In this document: one piece after another, positions 11,126-24,244 of the stretch
How the letters are laid out: each line of letters begins with the position of its first letter
How positions within the stretch are numbered: position 1 is the first letter of the stretch
Origin: Panagrolaimus kolymaensis
Taxonomy: Eukaryota; Nematoda; Chromadorea; Rhabditida; Panagrolaimidae
Direction of reading: 5' to 3'
DNA length: 64,000 bases
Assembly: GCA_028622995.1 (NCBI GenBank)
Contig: JAJQJQ010000022.1
Span: forward strand, 496,001 to 560,000
Program-made: the position numbers and the translations under genes
Notes under the pieces: model-generated
Told to the model about the DNA's origin: nothing
The model's database searches: none
What the model saw: only the letters and a program-made list of their open reading frames with translations

Positions 11126-12596
11126 ATGGCTCAACAACAATGGATGGCGTATGTTTCATTAACCATTTATGCGTTCTATTTGATTGGCTGGCATCTCTTT
11201 CAACGGTTCAAGGATATTCGACGTCTTGTTAATGGTACTTTGGATGTTCCACTCAAAAATGCTCGGCTTCATCGTATTATCTTTCGACGCAAACGTGATC
11301 CAGAAGAAATTTCTCGTCATGAAGACTTTATGACTGTTGATGATGGCTTCATTTCAAAGGAAAAATTGAAATCTGCAGAATGGACTCTTTATTCGATTGA
11401 TAAGGTTGGTGTTTTTTTTGTTATTGTTTTGATTGAGATACAAAAAAGGAACTTTTTTCTTTGATCAAAACCTTTGCACCTTTCTTTGTGTTCTCCTGCT
11501 AAACTTTCATTTTTTTCAGAAACGTGTCTTCTTGGTCGAACTTCCAAAGCCACTTTCGCTCTACACAATCGACAAATATCCATTCGTCTTCATTCCTGCC
11601 TTTGAAGAAGCTATTCGTGTTGCTGAATTGGATCTCGATGCTTATGTTTCGTTGGCAAATGAACTTGAAATCGACTACAAACCTCCAAGAACTTTATTCT
11701 TCTCAAATACAGCTCGATGTGCCAGTACTCTCTTCGGTTCGATGCTTCAACATGATAATCATACAACGGTCATTGCTGAACATCATGCTTTAACAACTCT
11801 CTCAATTGGTCTCAAAGAAGGGTATTGGAATGATAATGTAAGTTGAAACTTAAATTTTGTATATGCTTTAACTTTACATTTGTTTTTTTCAGGATATCAA
11901 TCGACTTCTTCCTGCTACCATCAAGTATCTTCGAAAAGAAATTCCTTCAAATCATCTCTTCGTCTTCAAGAACACCTCATCTGAAGTCAATCTTGTTCCA
12001 TATCTTGCTCATCAATTTCCTGAAATGAAACACATCTTCATGTTTCGTCGCAACGCTCTTGAATCGGTTGAACGTGTTATGCAACGTGATACTCAAATCC
12101 ATGCTTTACTTCATCTTTACAACATTTCACCATTTTTGGCAACTCAATTTGGTTTTCTTGTTGCAAATGAAGGAGCTCTTCAACGTCAACTCAAACCGAC
12201 GCATATCAAAGAATGGGCGATGCTTGTTTATGGTGGTTCATATTTGGTTTACAAGCAAAACAAGGATACCTTTGATTTCCCTATCGTTTGGCATGGTGAT
12301 TTGATCAGTTCTCCTGAAAAGGTTTTAAAGCCTATCTTTGACAAGGTAAAAATTTTTTCTTACATTTTTTCTTCATCTTCATTTGTAAAAAACTTTTTTA
12401 GCTTGATCTTCCTGGTTCTTTGATTCCTGATGCTGTTGGTCGTATGAAACGTGATTCTCAAGATAAGACCTTCCTAAGCCGTGAAAACCTTCAAGATCTA
12501 CCCATTACTCCGATGACTTCAGAATTAAGAACAACTCTTCAACGCTATGCTGAGAAATTGCAAATGGAACCTGATGTTGTTCGATTGGATGCCTAA
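11126..12596 (+). CDS. Sulfotransferase-like P-loop protein, type II membrane
   Basis: Exons are 11126-11404, 11520-11837, 11893-12345 and 12402-12596; all junctions are phase 0 and the product is 414 residues. Residues about 7-26 form one hydrophobic segment near the N-terminus, suggesting a Golgi-type type II membrane anchor. At the start of the catalytic part, PRTLFFSNTARCASTLFGSML resembles the phosphate-binding (5'-PSB) loop of sulfotransferases. About 100 residues later, MKHIFMFRRNALESVERV resembles the 3'-phosphate-binding strand-helix (FxxRxxxxSxxS type). The C-terminal half is soluble. Sulfotransferases move sulfate from PAPS to sugars or proteins in the secretory pathway; the acceptor is unknown. 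The fold assignment is from motif spacing only, so the family is probable and not certain. Convergent with WDR3. Confidence 0.6.
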
Positions 12597-13111
12597 CTTT
12601 TCCTTTGATTTTTGCCTTATTTAGAACGTGTATTAATGTATTTTTAACTATGTATGTATTTGATTTAATGCTGTAATTTATTCTTTCTAATAAATCTTGT
12701 TTGCTATTTTCTAATTTTGTTTCTAACATTTTCCACAAAGGCTTAAGAAAATATTTACATTAGAATTTATGAGACATATCATTGCATGATTTCATAGCCT
12801 CTTAGTGCCTCTTTCATTTTTATCCTTGTAGCAGTTTCAAATGAAAAAAACTAACAAACGCCTAAATCCGAAAACCTTGTGACATTGAGTTCACATTATT
12901 GCCAAAATCATTTCAAGAAACAAAAGGCAGAAAATCCACTAACTTCTCAAGCTAAAAACCTTCTGGCATTGAAGCCATTATTGCTTTTACCATTTTAAGA
13001 AACCAAAAACAACCAAACAAATCGAGACACCAAAAAGCTTATGTAAAAATATTTTATTATTCTAAACAAATATTCAAATTCAACAACAAAAACAATAAAT
13101 CAACAACAAAT
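12597..13111. other. Convergent intergenic region
   Basis: Holds both 3' ends. A plus-strand AATAAA lies near 12690 for the sulfotransferase-like gene, and minus-strand AT-rich sequence (TTTATT near 13050) serves WDR3. No gene seen. Confidence 0.5.
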
Positions 13112-16100
13112 TTAAACGTGAGTACGAATGAGAGCAACTCTCTCGCCTGGCTTCTTCTTGGATTTCTTTCCTTTTCCATCAATTTGTGAAACATCTTTGA
13201 AAATTTTGACTTTATCGCGCTCTTCCAATTGTAATTTGAGTAATTTCAAAGCTGCAGCATTGAAAGAGATTTTATCGCGAGCTTCTTCAATTTCTGATGG
13301 AATTTTTAACCGTAAATCATCGATGAGAGGAAAGAGATGAATGGATCTTGAAACATAATTATGATGAATTTTGAACAAAAATAATAAGATTCTTGTAGCT
13401 AATTCAATACGGTATCGATCTTCAATGCATTTTGTCAAAGCTTCAATAATTTCTGGAACATAAGCAAACGGAATCATCAAAAGAGATCTTTCAAGATGAG
13501 CTGGACGAACGCGATGAATTGAATCTAGGATGAAATGTTCCAACGATGAGCTACCATATGCAATAACAAGAGGATGATCAACATGACGAGAATTGTCTTC
13601 TTTTTCACGCTTTTCGGTTCGAGCAACTTCAACAGCTTCAAGGATGCTTTCAGTACCTTTGATTGTTTCCACGGATTTCTTAGTTGCTAATTCAGCTTCA
13701 AGTTCTTTGCCTTCTCCAGGAACAATATCTTCAGCATCAACCATTTTCTCTAGATAATCTTTTTCAATTTCAGCTGATTCTTGTTCCGATAATATAACAA
13801 GTTCATCTGATTCTTCCCAAATTCTAATCGATTTATCATGGCTAGCAGAAATCAAAGTTCTTCCATCGGAAGTAAAAACCAAATCACGAATTTCAGCAAA
13901 ATGTCCTTCAAGTATTTGAATTTTATGAAATTTCACAGCATCCCATTGAATAATTCGACCATCTTTGCTTGCTGAAAAGAACAGTTTTTCTTCTCTTGAT
14001 TTATTAAATTTGACAGCGGTAACAGCATCATTATGACCATACAGAGATTTATGACAATCACCAAAATCAAGGCCCCAAACTTTGCATCCTTTATCCGATG
14101 AACCAGTAACAAGCAATTTTGAGTCCTAAAATCGAATAAGGTATTAAAGTTTGCAAAAGCTAATAATAGCTTACAATATCAATATCAACGCACATCACAG
14201 GCAATGCATGACCATAAAGTGATAAAAAGAATTTGAGAGAATCCAAGTAGTGTACTCGAGCAGTATGATTTAATAAACCAAAAACGATAAACCTTCCATT
14301 AGGACTTATGGTTACACAGAGAATCTCATCATCAAGTTCAGTTGAGCGGGTAAGATTAATATTAAGAACTCGATTATTACCAATTTCATTAACCATTTGA
14401 TATTCCCAAAAATGTGCTTTCTTATCAGATCCAACCGTAACAAATCCTGTTTTATTTGGAAGTCCAACGATCGACCAAATTCCACCATCATGTGCTTTGG
14501 AATATTCTTTTACAAGTTCACATGTTGCAAGATCAAAAATGAAAAGTGAACCAGATTTTGATCCAAAAATTGTGTATTTATCACCAGGAACAAAGAAAGC
14601 CGAGATAAGATCTTTCATGGATTCAGCTTCAAGTCGATTGAGAGGAAGAAGAGAATTAAAATCCCAAATGATTGCAGATTCACCAGAGCCTGAGACAAAA
14701 ATTTGTTTATTTTCAGCGACAGCCAAGCAGCGAATGTCTTTACGATGGCCTCGTCGATTCAGATTGATTATTGATTCAGTTGCAATGTCGTTGGTTTTCA
14801 TATTAACCGTAATAGAAATTCCATGAATGGTATTATCACTTTGCATACCATAAACCTATAATCGATTACGTTACAAGCTTAAAAAGAATTAAATTATGCA
14901 AACCTTATAAATTTGTCCTCCATTATCATTCTTTTTCACTTCACCATTAAAGTTGATCCATTTAAGCTTGGCATCACTACGGTATTCACCAATTCTTGAA
15001 ATAAAAAGTGTAACATCTTTAGAAATTTCAGCTTCAGTTACTTCTTCTTCTGCACCTTCATTCAGCTTGCGTTTAGCTTTACGAAGTTTTTTCGATAATC
15101 GTTTCTTAGCTTCATCGTTGTCATAAACGCGGAAAATGTCCATAATGATGTCACCGCCAAGTACACAAATGATTGCTTCATCTTTTGATACTGCTAATTG
15201 AAGAGCTCTTCCTTTTGCTTGACGAATAAGTCTTCCACGCCTTTTGGATCTAATGACCATCTAAAAATAGCTTTATATAACAAAGAATTGAAAGAGAAAA
15301 TGAAAACTAACGTTTCCTTGATCATTGTCTTCTTGAATCAATTCAGACCCGACGAGAGCTTCATTTGTAAACTTTAGCTTTTTCGTTTGATTTTCTTTAC
15401 TTTCCTCTCCACTTTCTAATTCTTCATTGATATTCTGAAGCCAATTAAGTTCATACACAACGAGTTCAATTTCAGCGCTACCAACAACTAGCATTCGATC
15501 TTCTTTAATTAAAGCAAACCCATAGATTTCAGATATGCTTTCGGAGATTGTGTAAAAGCACGAATGACTTGAAACATCCCAGAATCGTAGTTGCGTATCT
15601 TTGGAACTAAATATTTGACGTTAAACAAAAGAGAAATAAAAAAGGAAAAATCAAACCTGGAAATAAGATATTTATCATTCAAAGTAAATTGAAGTTGGGT
15701 AACAGAATCGGTATGACCATTTAAACGATATTTTCCACTTTCATTTATTACATCCCAAAGAATGATCAGCGAATCCTAAAACACATGCAGGAAAGGTGAA
15801 AAAATTTTAGAGAAAAAACTAACTTTTCCACCAGAAGCAAGAGTAAATCCATCGTGACTAAAGGCAAGAGTATTCACGCCGCGTTTATGACCATCAAAAA
15901 TAATCGGCTTGCTACTTTCTGTATTCTTTCTATCATAAAGATGAATTTCACCATCGTCATAGCCAATAGCCAGGAATCTTTTATTTCGATTGAATTTGAA
16001 TGCAGTCACTTGATGAGCATCACGACGAATTTGGTTTTTCTAAAAAATTATTATTAATCAAAGCATTATTAAAGTAAAAGAGTTATTACCATTTCACCTG

Positions 16101-16245
16101 TACGAAGATTGTAAAAATTGATACATTCACATGCAGAAGCAGCACAAACAACTTTGTCAACAGCTTCAATCATTCCATTAGCGGAGTTTACAATGTTGCA
16201 TAAACCTTCACATTTGAATCGTTGATAGTCTTTTGTTAAACCCAT
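13112..16245 (-). CDS. WDR3: WDR3 / UTP12 (Dip2) ribosome-biogenesis WD-repeat protein
   Basis: Eight exons: 16245-16090, 16039-15824, 15775-15657, 15606-15312, 15260-14904, 14855-14175 and 14125-13112 form a continuous frame (the listed seven joins account for the whole coding sequence). The product is about 945 residues, the same as animal WDR3. It starts MGLTKDYQRF like other WDR3 proteins, has WD repeats ending in WD/FW-type dipeptides in two propellers, and contains the diagnostic VWGLDFGDCHKSL block and 'FFLSLYGH'. The C-terminal UTP12 domain includes HxxQI-type helices (KIQILEGHFAEI) and a basic Lys-rich tail. It acts in the nucleolus in the UTP-B part of the small-subunit processome. 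On the minus strand an acceptor-like TATTTTAG sits four bases before the ATG, as expected for a spliced-leader site. Note: the exon count by the coordinates given is seven. Confidence 0.95.
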
Positions 16246-16918
16246 GGCTCTAAAATAGTGATAAAACGAATTTCAAGAAAGAATTGGATAGTTAAAAAAT
16301 GAGGAGATAATATCACTCGAATGAAAGGAAAAAGTAAGGTAAAATACAAAACCAAAAAAAAGGCTTATAATTTCATGAAATAGGAAGAAAAGCAAAATTT
16401 ATGGCGGAACACGATATGATAAGATGGATTGACATTACAGCTAGCTGAAGCAATAACTAAATAATGGGTAATATAAAAAGTTTTGGAATAAATGTGTTCA
16501 ATCGAACTAACTTTAATTTTTTGGGATCTAACATTTTTTTCTAAAAACTGAAATGAAAGTTTTTCTTTTTTCAAAAGCATTTTTCAATGATAAAAATATT
16601 TCTCAACGCGAATAAAAAGATTGAAGAAGCATTTACAAAAAAAATGCATGTAAAAATTTGAGCGAGCAAAGGTGATGAAGAATTTTCTGGAGTATTCGTT
16701 CTTCCTTCGTGTTTTTTTTTTGAAACAACATCATTCATTCCATATTTTTTTACTCATCTTTTATTTCTAACACATTTTCCTCCATTTTTTTTATCAATGT
16801 AACATAACGCTCTTCCAATTTCACCCGTGCTATTCGCTTGTTTTTTCACGTTATTTTGTAGTTACTCTAATCCTTTTCAATTTTTAGCTGTAAACATAAG
16901 CAACTACAAAAAATAAAA
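16246..16918. promoter_or_regulatory. Bidirectional promoter region of WDR3 and CDC37
   Basis: A 673-bp interval between divergent start codons. On the minus side an acceptor-like AG lies at about 16250-16251, right before the WDR3 ATG. On the plus side CAATTTTTAG ends at 16887, 31 bases before the CDC37 ATG. Both are good candidates for spliced-leader addition. No coding frame with known content. Confidence 0.5.
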
Positions 16919-18210
16919 ATGCCAATTGATTATTCTAAATGGAAAGATATTGAAGTGTCGGATGATGAAGATGATACTCATCCAAATATTGATACTCCAT
17001 CACTCTTTCGTTGGCGTCATCAAGCTCGTCTCGAACGTATGGCTGAAATGAAGCATGCTAAAGAAGAAGTTGAAGTTGGTAAAACTAAAGCATCATCCCG
17101 TATGCAAGTAAGTTTTCTATTGCTTTACATGTACCTTTTTAACCGTTAATCTTTTAGGACATTGAAGACAAGCTAAAGAAATCAGACTTGGATGAAAAAG
17201 AACGTATCAAACTTGAGCTCGAAAAGAATGAAATCAAGAAGCAAGAAGACGAATATCAAAAGAAGGAAAAAGAACTTGCTGATAAAGAACGTCTTGCTCC
17301 ATGGAATGTTGATACAATTGGTCAAGAAGTTTGGTCCAAAACTGTGGTCAATAAGCCTGTTGAAAAGAAGGTAGTTCCTAAATCTAAAATGGACGATGAA
17401 GAAGAAAATAAGCGCATGGTAATTTTTCGCTTTACTTTTCTTTTTATGACTAACTCTTGTTTCTTTTTTAGATGGACTACTTCAAGAACAATGAATCAAT
17501 TCTCCAGGAATTTGGTGCTTTATCTGGTTTTGTCAATGCTGAAGAGTTTCTCCTTGATCATCCTTTCCTCGCCAGTGAATTTGCGACAAGCTGGTTGACA
17601 ATTGAAGCTCTCAATCTTGCTATTGATGAACAATTTGATCTCATGAACAGATACACCGAACAATGCATAACCGTTCAATATCTTCTTGAACTTGCTAAAA
17701 GTCTTCATGCTCTTCCAACAAATACAAATGTTATCAAGACGTTCTTCAAGAAGATTCATGTTGCTGATGTTCAATATATGAAAATGTATCGTGAAGAAGT
17801 GGAAGCATTCCAATTGCGTTTACGCAAACGTGCCAAGGATAAGATCGAAGCTGCAATGGCTGAAATGGAAGCTGATGAAAAGAAAAAACGTGTTGAATTA
17901 GCTCCAGGTGGTATTGATCCTCAAGAAGTTTTTAATTCATTACCTGAAGTACGTTTTTCTTTAGCTTTTTCGCAAGCATGGTTAATTGTTACTTCTTTTT
18001 TAGGAAATGCGGGAAGCTTTCGCCTCACAAAATGTTCAATCCTTGATTGATATTGCTGAAAAAATGGATCAAGAAGTATTCCAACATCACTTAGATCGCT
18101 GCGTTCAATCTGGTCTCTGGGTTCCAAATGCTAAAGAACAAGAAGAGCAAGAAGCTGCTGAAGAAGAAGTTGATAAGAAGGATGGACCTGCAGAAAAATC
18201 AACTTCATAA
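16919..18210 (+). CDS. cdc-37: HSP90 co-chaperone CDC37
   Basis: Exons are 16919-17107, 17158-17418, 17472-17948 and 18004-18210; every junction is phase 0 and the product is 377 residues, matching animal CDC37. The N-terminus [19 protein letters not shown]...THPNID...LFRWRHQAR is the family's kinase-binding signature. It includes the serine (residue 14) that corresponds to the CK2 site needed for kinase client loading. The middle domain contains LLEL-K-LHALP and the C-terminus is acidic. CDC37 delivers protein kinases to HSP90 in the cytosol. The first coding exon is preceded by a likely spliced-leader acceptor at 16887. No anomalies. Confidence 0.97.
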
Positions 18211-18639
18211 TTTTTTCTTTTTTATGTTATATGTTATGTTTGTATTTATAATTATGATATTGTCTGTAATTTTCTAATTACGGTTACATTAATAAATCTC
18301 ACTGATTATTCTTTCCTTGTTGTTGTTATTATTTTTAAAGATATTATTAGTTTTGCTTCATTCATATCTTCCGTATCTTCACAGAATTCGGTGATGAACT
18401 CGATATTGATAAATCATGGTCGTAGTTATCCTGAAATGCCCAAACAATTTGATGGAAAGCTTGACAAAACAACGGAATTTTATTCATCGTAAACTTTATC
18501 ACCGCCTAAGGCGATCATCTTCTTACAAGTGCATAATCTCCCTTTCATTGACCGACAAAAAAAAGGAATCGATCCACCCGATTCATATCGATGGATTAAC
18601 TTTTACTTTCATCCTACTTTTTTCTTCCATTTAAAAAAA
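18211..18639. other. Intergenic
   Basis: CDC37 3' UTR with AATAAA near 18291, then sequence without a supportable gene. There are two short open frames around 18416-18634, neither with recognisable content. Confidence 0.5.
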
Positions 18640-19213
18640 ATGAAACTAATTTCGTTAATTTTTGTTGCTTCATTATTTTTTATTGGTTTTGTTCAATGTC
18701 AACAATTTGTTAATCTCTTCCCTGGTCTTGCACTTCCTCAACTTCAACCTCCTCAACAACCTTTACCTCCAGTTAAACGAAAAGGACGTCCACCAAATGT
18801 GAAACTTCATGCGTGCTGCCGTAAATTAAAAGATGCAGATGGGGACTGTAAAAAAAGATTTTGTGATTTTAATTCTTTAAGTTCCAATACGGTAATGATA
18901 TCCTTTTCATTTGAGTCTTCCAATAGCTAAAAGCCAACAAGCAACATTTCAGGTGCTATTCTTCCTTTCAACTTGTGCACCTCGAGGACCTACCGTTGGA
19001 CAAATGTGGGATTGTGCTTCATCAAGAGCTGATCATCGATCATGTTGTCAAGCTAAAGGAGTTCAGCCCAATTGTATGGCATATTGTGAAACCACTAAAG
19101 GTGTACCAACTGATTATGTAAAATATTTAGTTTGTTTGCATGATTTTGACAAAATTCGTGATTGTTTTAAATATTATCTTGAAAATCATCCAAATGTTAA
19201 AGGAGATTTGTAA
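18640..19213 (+). CDS. Secreted DB-module cysteine-rich protein
   Basis: Exons 18640-18891 and 18953-19213, phase 0 junction, 170 residues. Residues 1-20 form a signal peptide ([20 protein letters not shown]). A Pro/Gln-rich linker follows, then a cysteine-rich module with the spacing of the nematode DB domain: HACC...DGDCKKRFC...TCAPRGPT...[15 protein letters not shown]...PNCMAYC...[17 protein letters not shown]-module proteins are secreted, nematode-specific and of largely unknown function; some are linked to innate immunity or cuticle. The gene is convergent with separase 200 bp away. Start chosen at the ATG that begins the signal peptide; frames upstream of it are open but lack one. Confidence 0.88.
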
Positions 19214-19412
19214 GTAAAAATGCTTATAAAAAAGTAAAAGTTAATAATAACAAAACCAAAAATTCAATGAGATGGTAAAAGAATCCTTCAAAAAATTTGC
19301 ATTTCAATCCAAGTAATAATGATATGGCACATTTATTTTTAAAGAAAAGAACACGTAAATATATAGGCACATGATAAAAGAAAGACATGAAAAAATAAAC
19401 AGTAATAAAAAA

Positions 19413-22400
19413 TCAATTGAGAATGTGTACTTCATCTGATGTTTGAAAATTTTCCATCACGGAATGATCATTGAACACAGGAATTCCATAAACGACTACA
19501 GCTCCACCAGTAAGGGCTTTCAATTTGCATGCTTCTCGAGCTTTGACCACTGCACGAATAAGAAGACGATAAGGACTAAAAAAAATATGAAGGTTATTTT
19601 CGAAACACAACTAAAAAAACTCACTAATTTACACTTTTCTTTGTTGTTTCACGATATTTTGATGGATCATCCACATTTTTCATCCATTCAGTAAAGCAAT
19701 GTTCAAGGAAGGCAATTAAAAATTTGTCAATTTCTCCATCAGTAACCATCCATAAACATCCAATTGTTGAAGGTGCACCAGCAATAGCATAATCATTTAC
19801 AGCAGATCTTCCATCAAAGCTCCAACCTTCATCTTCGATTCGAACACTTGAACATCCCATTAATATTGCGACGGAATTACATATGGTATTACGAATTGAC
19901 GATGAACCAAAGTATCTATTACCACTTCCATGTCCCATGTATCTAAAAAACCACCATAGTTTAACTTTGCTTTAAAGAAAGAAAACTTACAAGAAGAAAT
20001 CATTATTTTCCAATATTGTGTTTGCAGCTCCTTTCTCTGGATGTTCACCTATCAGACCTTGTAACATTTCAAGCTTAACATTATGTTGAATACGCGTTTG
20101 AGTTCTCGCCAAATTACGATCAGGATTGAGAAGGAAATAGGAATTTTTTGATGTCGCTTGCATAGGTAACGATGTTGATGCTTTCTTCAGTAGTCGATCA
20201 AAGAAGTGGAAGGATTGAATTCGTAGTACAAATGGATTTGGCACAAATACTGGTAAGCTTTCCCATGGATAACTGCTGAGCTTCTAAAAAACAAAAGACA
20301 TGATTTATATAAAAAAGAAGTTAAAAACATACCGGTGAAACAATTAATACCGTATATTTATCTTGTTTTACGTAATTATTGTATGCAATTTTGAAAGGGC
20401 AGGCTTTTTTGATCTGTATGTACATTTCATTTTGCGTTGATTGGTCCATCACTGAAGGAAATCGATCTCTTTCCATAATACTGAACACGAAGAGCATGTA
20501 TTTGTAATCCTCTTCTGTAGCATGGAGATACAACCTTGATAGAAGCTAAAAGCAAAAGGATTATGAGAGTCAAAAAATGAAACACCTTACTTTTGTTTTT
20601 CTTCCACTGAATCCAGCATTTATTAGTATATTTTCAATCTTTTCAATATCCTTCAACAAAGTACCAGTAATTACGCCAAAAGGATTCAACAAAGCTCTTG
20701 CATGGCTTAGCCATTTATTCTCAACATCGATAGTAAGTTGTTGTAATTTTTCATCCACCCTCTTTCGATAATTCCAAAATTCGATAGTAGAATTAACGGG
20801 TTTAACAGATAAATCATTCTCCACAAGAACATTGTACATTCGACGAGAAATTTCATCACGACCAACATCGACATTAGCTAACGGCATAACAAAAGGTTCA
20901 AGTCCAGGACTAATTCTAACCATCCATAGTACATTTTGAATATCAATCACAAGTTGAATGAGTGTAAAATCATCAGGAAGAGATCGAGCTGCAGCTTTGA
21001 AAGAATCGATATCACGAAATCTTAAATCCATTGGAGATTGCTTGTGGAGTCTTACTGATGAACGTAATGAATTTGATAGGGACTCGATGAAATACCATGC
21101 GGAATACCAAGGAAATCCTTCTGATAAATGTGCACCCAAATATTGACAAATTCGACTTCTCCATTCACTAAAAATTATGTCCATTAAATAAAGTTATGGT
21201 TAAAATATGTTTACCAATAAAATAAATGTTGATAGTTTTTGAAATCCGTTCTTGCTTCATTAATGTGATCAACATCATTACCAATCATTTCATTAATCTT
21301 CCCATGATTTTCTTTGCACATTTTTCCTTGATTTTTGATTATGCTTGCTCTTTTAGCTAATGCTTCACGAGATGGAGATTTTGGACAAGAAAATTTACGA
21401 GGTGGCGATTCTGGTGGAGTGAATGAACCATTTTTAGATATATCCATAACATTAAAGCTTTGAAACATTTGAGTACATTCCGTTGTTTTTACTTCATCCT
21501 TTTCTAACCATGGATACAGTGCCAATGAATATGATCTTCGTTGAATTTGACGGCTAAGCAACCAATAATACCGCAAATCACATGGGAACTTTGCAGCAAC
21601 CTAAAAACGGTCCAACTTTTATTTCAGTCAACTAAAAAGAAATCTTACATTGATAAGCACTTCACAAAGCTTGTTTTTGCTAACTTCTCCGATGTTCTTA
21701 TTTTTTAAAAGGCAATTTGCTGAAGCCATGCAGATGAAGGATGCAATAGAAAATATTACTTTTTGTTTCTAAAATAATACAATGTAATATAAAATGCTAG
21801 AAATAACATGCTTACTTCGTTGTTACTGCTTTCTTCATTAAATGCAAGTTTGAGAAGAACATCTCGTCGTCGTTTGATTTTACGATATCCAGAAGATAAG
21901 AGCGATGTATTAAATTCAAAGCATTTGTCAATGTTTAAGAAATCAATCAAAAGTTCAGCATATTTCTTTTCAGCAAAAAGCGAAGCATTGGTTTGGAATT
22001 CATAACACAGATAGCATTCACAGCCAGAAAGATGTTCAGGAATGGAAGGAACATGAGACACTGTTGTTTTGTTAAGCACGGATTGTGAATCACTTCGCCT
22101 GAAAATTATGAATGGTTAGAGGTTAAAATAATAAACCAAACTTACGACTCAAAAACAAACGAATCTTCAAGCAAATCTTGACGGAAACGAGAATAGGGTT
22201 TAGCATGGTTTTTGAAATCAGACATCTTCTAAAAAATTCTTGCTATAAAAAGATGCTATAAAAGAAAGATGAAACCAACTCCAAGAAGTAATGCCATCAT
22301 AGCTCCAACAGCTTTTAATTTATCTTGATCATTGTTTGTTCTCAGCTTTAGGTAGTAGAAGAAGTTCAACGGTTGGATTACACGAAATGGAACTCCTAAT

Positions 22401-23599
22401 CTTATTCCCAAAAAAATTGATTGCAAGAGTTTGGATTCGACTTCAGACAAGCATCCATGATCAAAGAGAGCAAGAGTATAATAATTTTCTTTATCACAAA
22501 AATCAGATATTGAAGAAATGGATTTCACTAAAATGAAAACAACAAAATTATGCACTTAAAAACATTCAAAAACACTCACAAAAACTTGTTCCATCAGGAA
22601 GACCATCGTGTTTGTAAAGACTGAGTTCGGTTTTAGCATCACCAAAGGTTCTACCGCATCGGCTCGTCATAATCACATAAGTTCGATCATCTTCACGCAT
22701 GCAATGAGAAAGAAAGTCGCCATATTTTGATACGTCAGCACGAGGTAATTTGGAACCAACAGCAAGAAGATTGTACAGAATTTGAAGACAATAATAATTG
22801 AAGAAGGTTTTAGGCGAAATGTTTTCCAATTCGTTCTTCATATTTATTGCTCGTTCGATAATTTCACATTTCTTTTCAATCTTGTCCGCTTCAAAGAATT
22901 CACAATATAATCGACACGCCCTTCTTAAGCCATCAAGTTCTTTGGGACAATTTGGATACTTCACCAAGAGATCATCGTATTTCTTGAATATTTTCAATTC
23001 CCGCAACTTGCATGAAGATTTCATTAACAAAACCAAAGAGAGAGAATCAAGCGGAAAGAGATCAAGGATGGATACGAGACAGCTTAAACCCAAGTAATCC
23101 TGAAAGAAAAAGGATGATAAAATATTCAAATGTTATTTAAGTAAAGAACTTACATCACCATTAAGAAAAGCCATAGCCGCAATAATTCTACCAAAATTAG
23201 CTACAATACTTTTAATTTTATCATCTTTACACTTTTTTGAAACAGGAAATAGCTTGTCCAGATAAAATATTGTGCATTTTTGATACGAATCTTTGAGATT
23301 AGAATTGGACCATTTCTCAGCTAATAGGTTCGAAACTTTGATGTAAGCATTCATATCATGTAGACGAGTAAACCCAAAGTTGGGATCTTTCTTGAATTCT
23401 GCTTGAACCTGAAAAAAAAAAAAAGAATATTAGTGGAAGTGTAATGAAAAATGCAAACCTCAGATTGAATTTCATCCATAAATTTTAGATATTTCAGTAT
23501 ATTTTCTTCAAGATATATGCACGAATTTTTGAAAAAACATTCTTCCACTTCTTTGGCTTTAGCTTTAGCTTTAGTTGAAGCCATTTTGAAACAATTCAT
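19413..23599 (-). CDS. sep-1: Separase (C50 cysteine protease)
   Basis: About 1,199 residues in thirteen exons: 23599-23459, 23408-23154, 23099-22580, 22527-22280, 22228-22146, 22098-21816, 21768-21649, 21600-21215, 21167-20591, 20545-20333, 20283-19991, 19942-19625, 19575-19413. All phases agree. The C-terminal catalytic domain holds the histidine motif YMGHGSGNRYF and the cysteine motif ILMGCSSVRI, then AGAPSTIGCLWMVTD and the conserved end KLKALTGGAVVVYGIPVF. The N-terminal two thirds is helical and poorly conserved, as in C. elegans SEP-1, which has a similar length. Separase cleaves cohesin at anaphase and has roles in cortical granule exocytosis in nematodes. A stop at about 22256 is avoided by a 51-base intron (22279-22229), so this reads as one gene; if that intron is wrong the N-terminal part would be a separate gene. 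The N-terminus has a short Ala-Lys repeat. Confidence 0.92.
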
Positions 23600-24244
23600 T
23601 CAGAGAGGATGAAACTTTTGCGAAGGTTGTAAAAAAATGTTTGATTGAAAGAAATTGGTTGGAAAAGCTTGGATAAATTTGAAACGCGAGCAATGCGCTC
23701 TCACTTGAATTATCGTTTTAGGAAATAATATTTTTGGTGGATGTTTGAAGGTGCTTTTTTCCTTGGCTTTTACCATTAATCCAATAACATACAAAATAAG
23801 GCAAAACACAAACATATCCTAAATTTCTTCTTCTTTTATATTTAAAAGTTTTGATATGTTTTAATTTGTTTTATATCCACCAGTTACGATGTCAAGCATG
23901 AATTTATGAATTTTTAAGCAATCATTAAAAGTTTGATTTATCAAAAAATTTGCAAACAAAATAACACAGTGCTTTTACTTTTTGATGGCTTTGCTGCTCC
24001 CATCACCAATTTTATTTTGTTTGAAGAAGCATATTTTTGATGAATAAAACGTTAACTTCCTTTTTTCTAGGAGTAAATATTTGATTCTCATTGCTTGAGG
24101 TTATTTTTTACTGTAGTTTTTTTCCTGCTTTTCTTGGAAGTAAACGAACGAAAAAGGGCAAATGCACACTTCCTATTTTTTGTTTTGTTTATTGCTGCTT
24201 TTCATTTTTCTGGAGATCAATGCTATTGAAACTTCGGTTAAAGA
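23600..24244. promoter_or_regulatory. Divergent intergenic region between separase and the CSL-like gene
   Basis: A 645-bp AT-rich interval between two start codons pointing outward. No coding content recognised. Presumed promoters for both genes. Confidence 0.45.

Noticed and set aside
22230..23599. Separate gene for the N-terminal part of separase
   Set aside because: A stop at 22256 suggested a gene end, but an intron from 22279 to 22229 with a good acceptor joins the parts in phase, and the total length then equals nematode separase.
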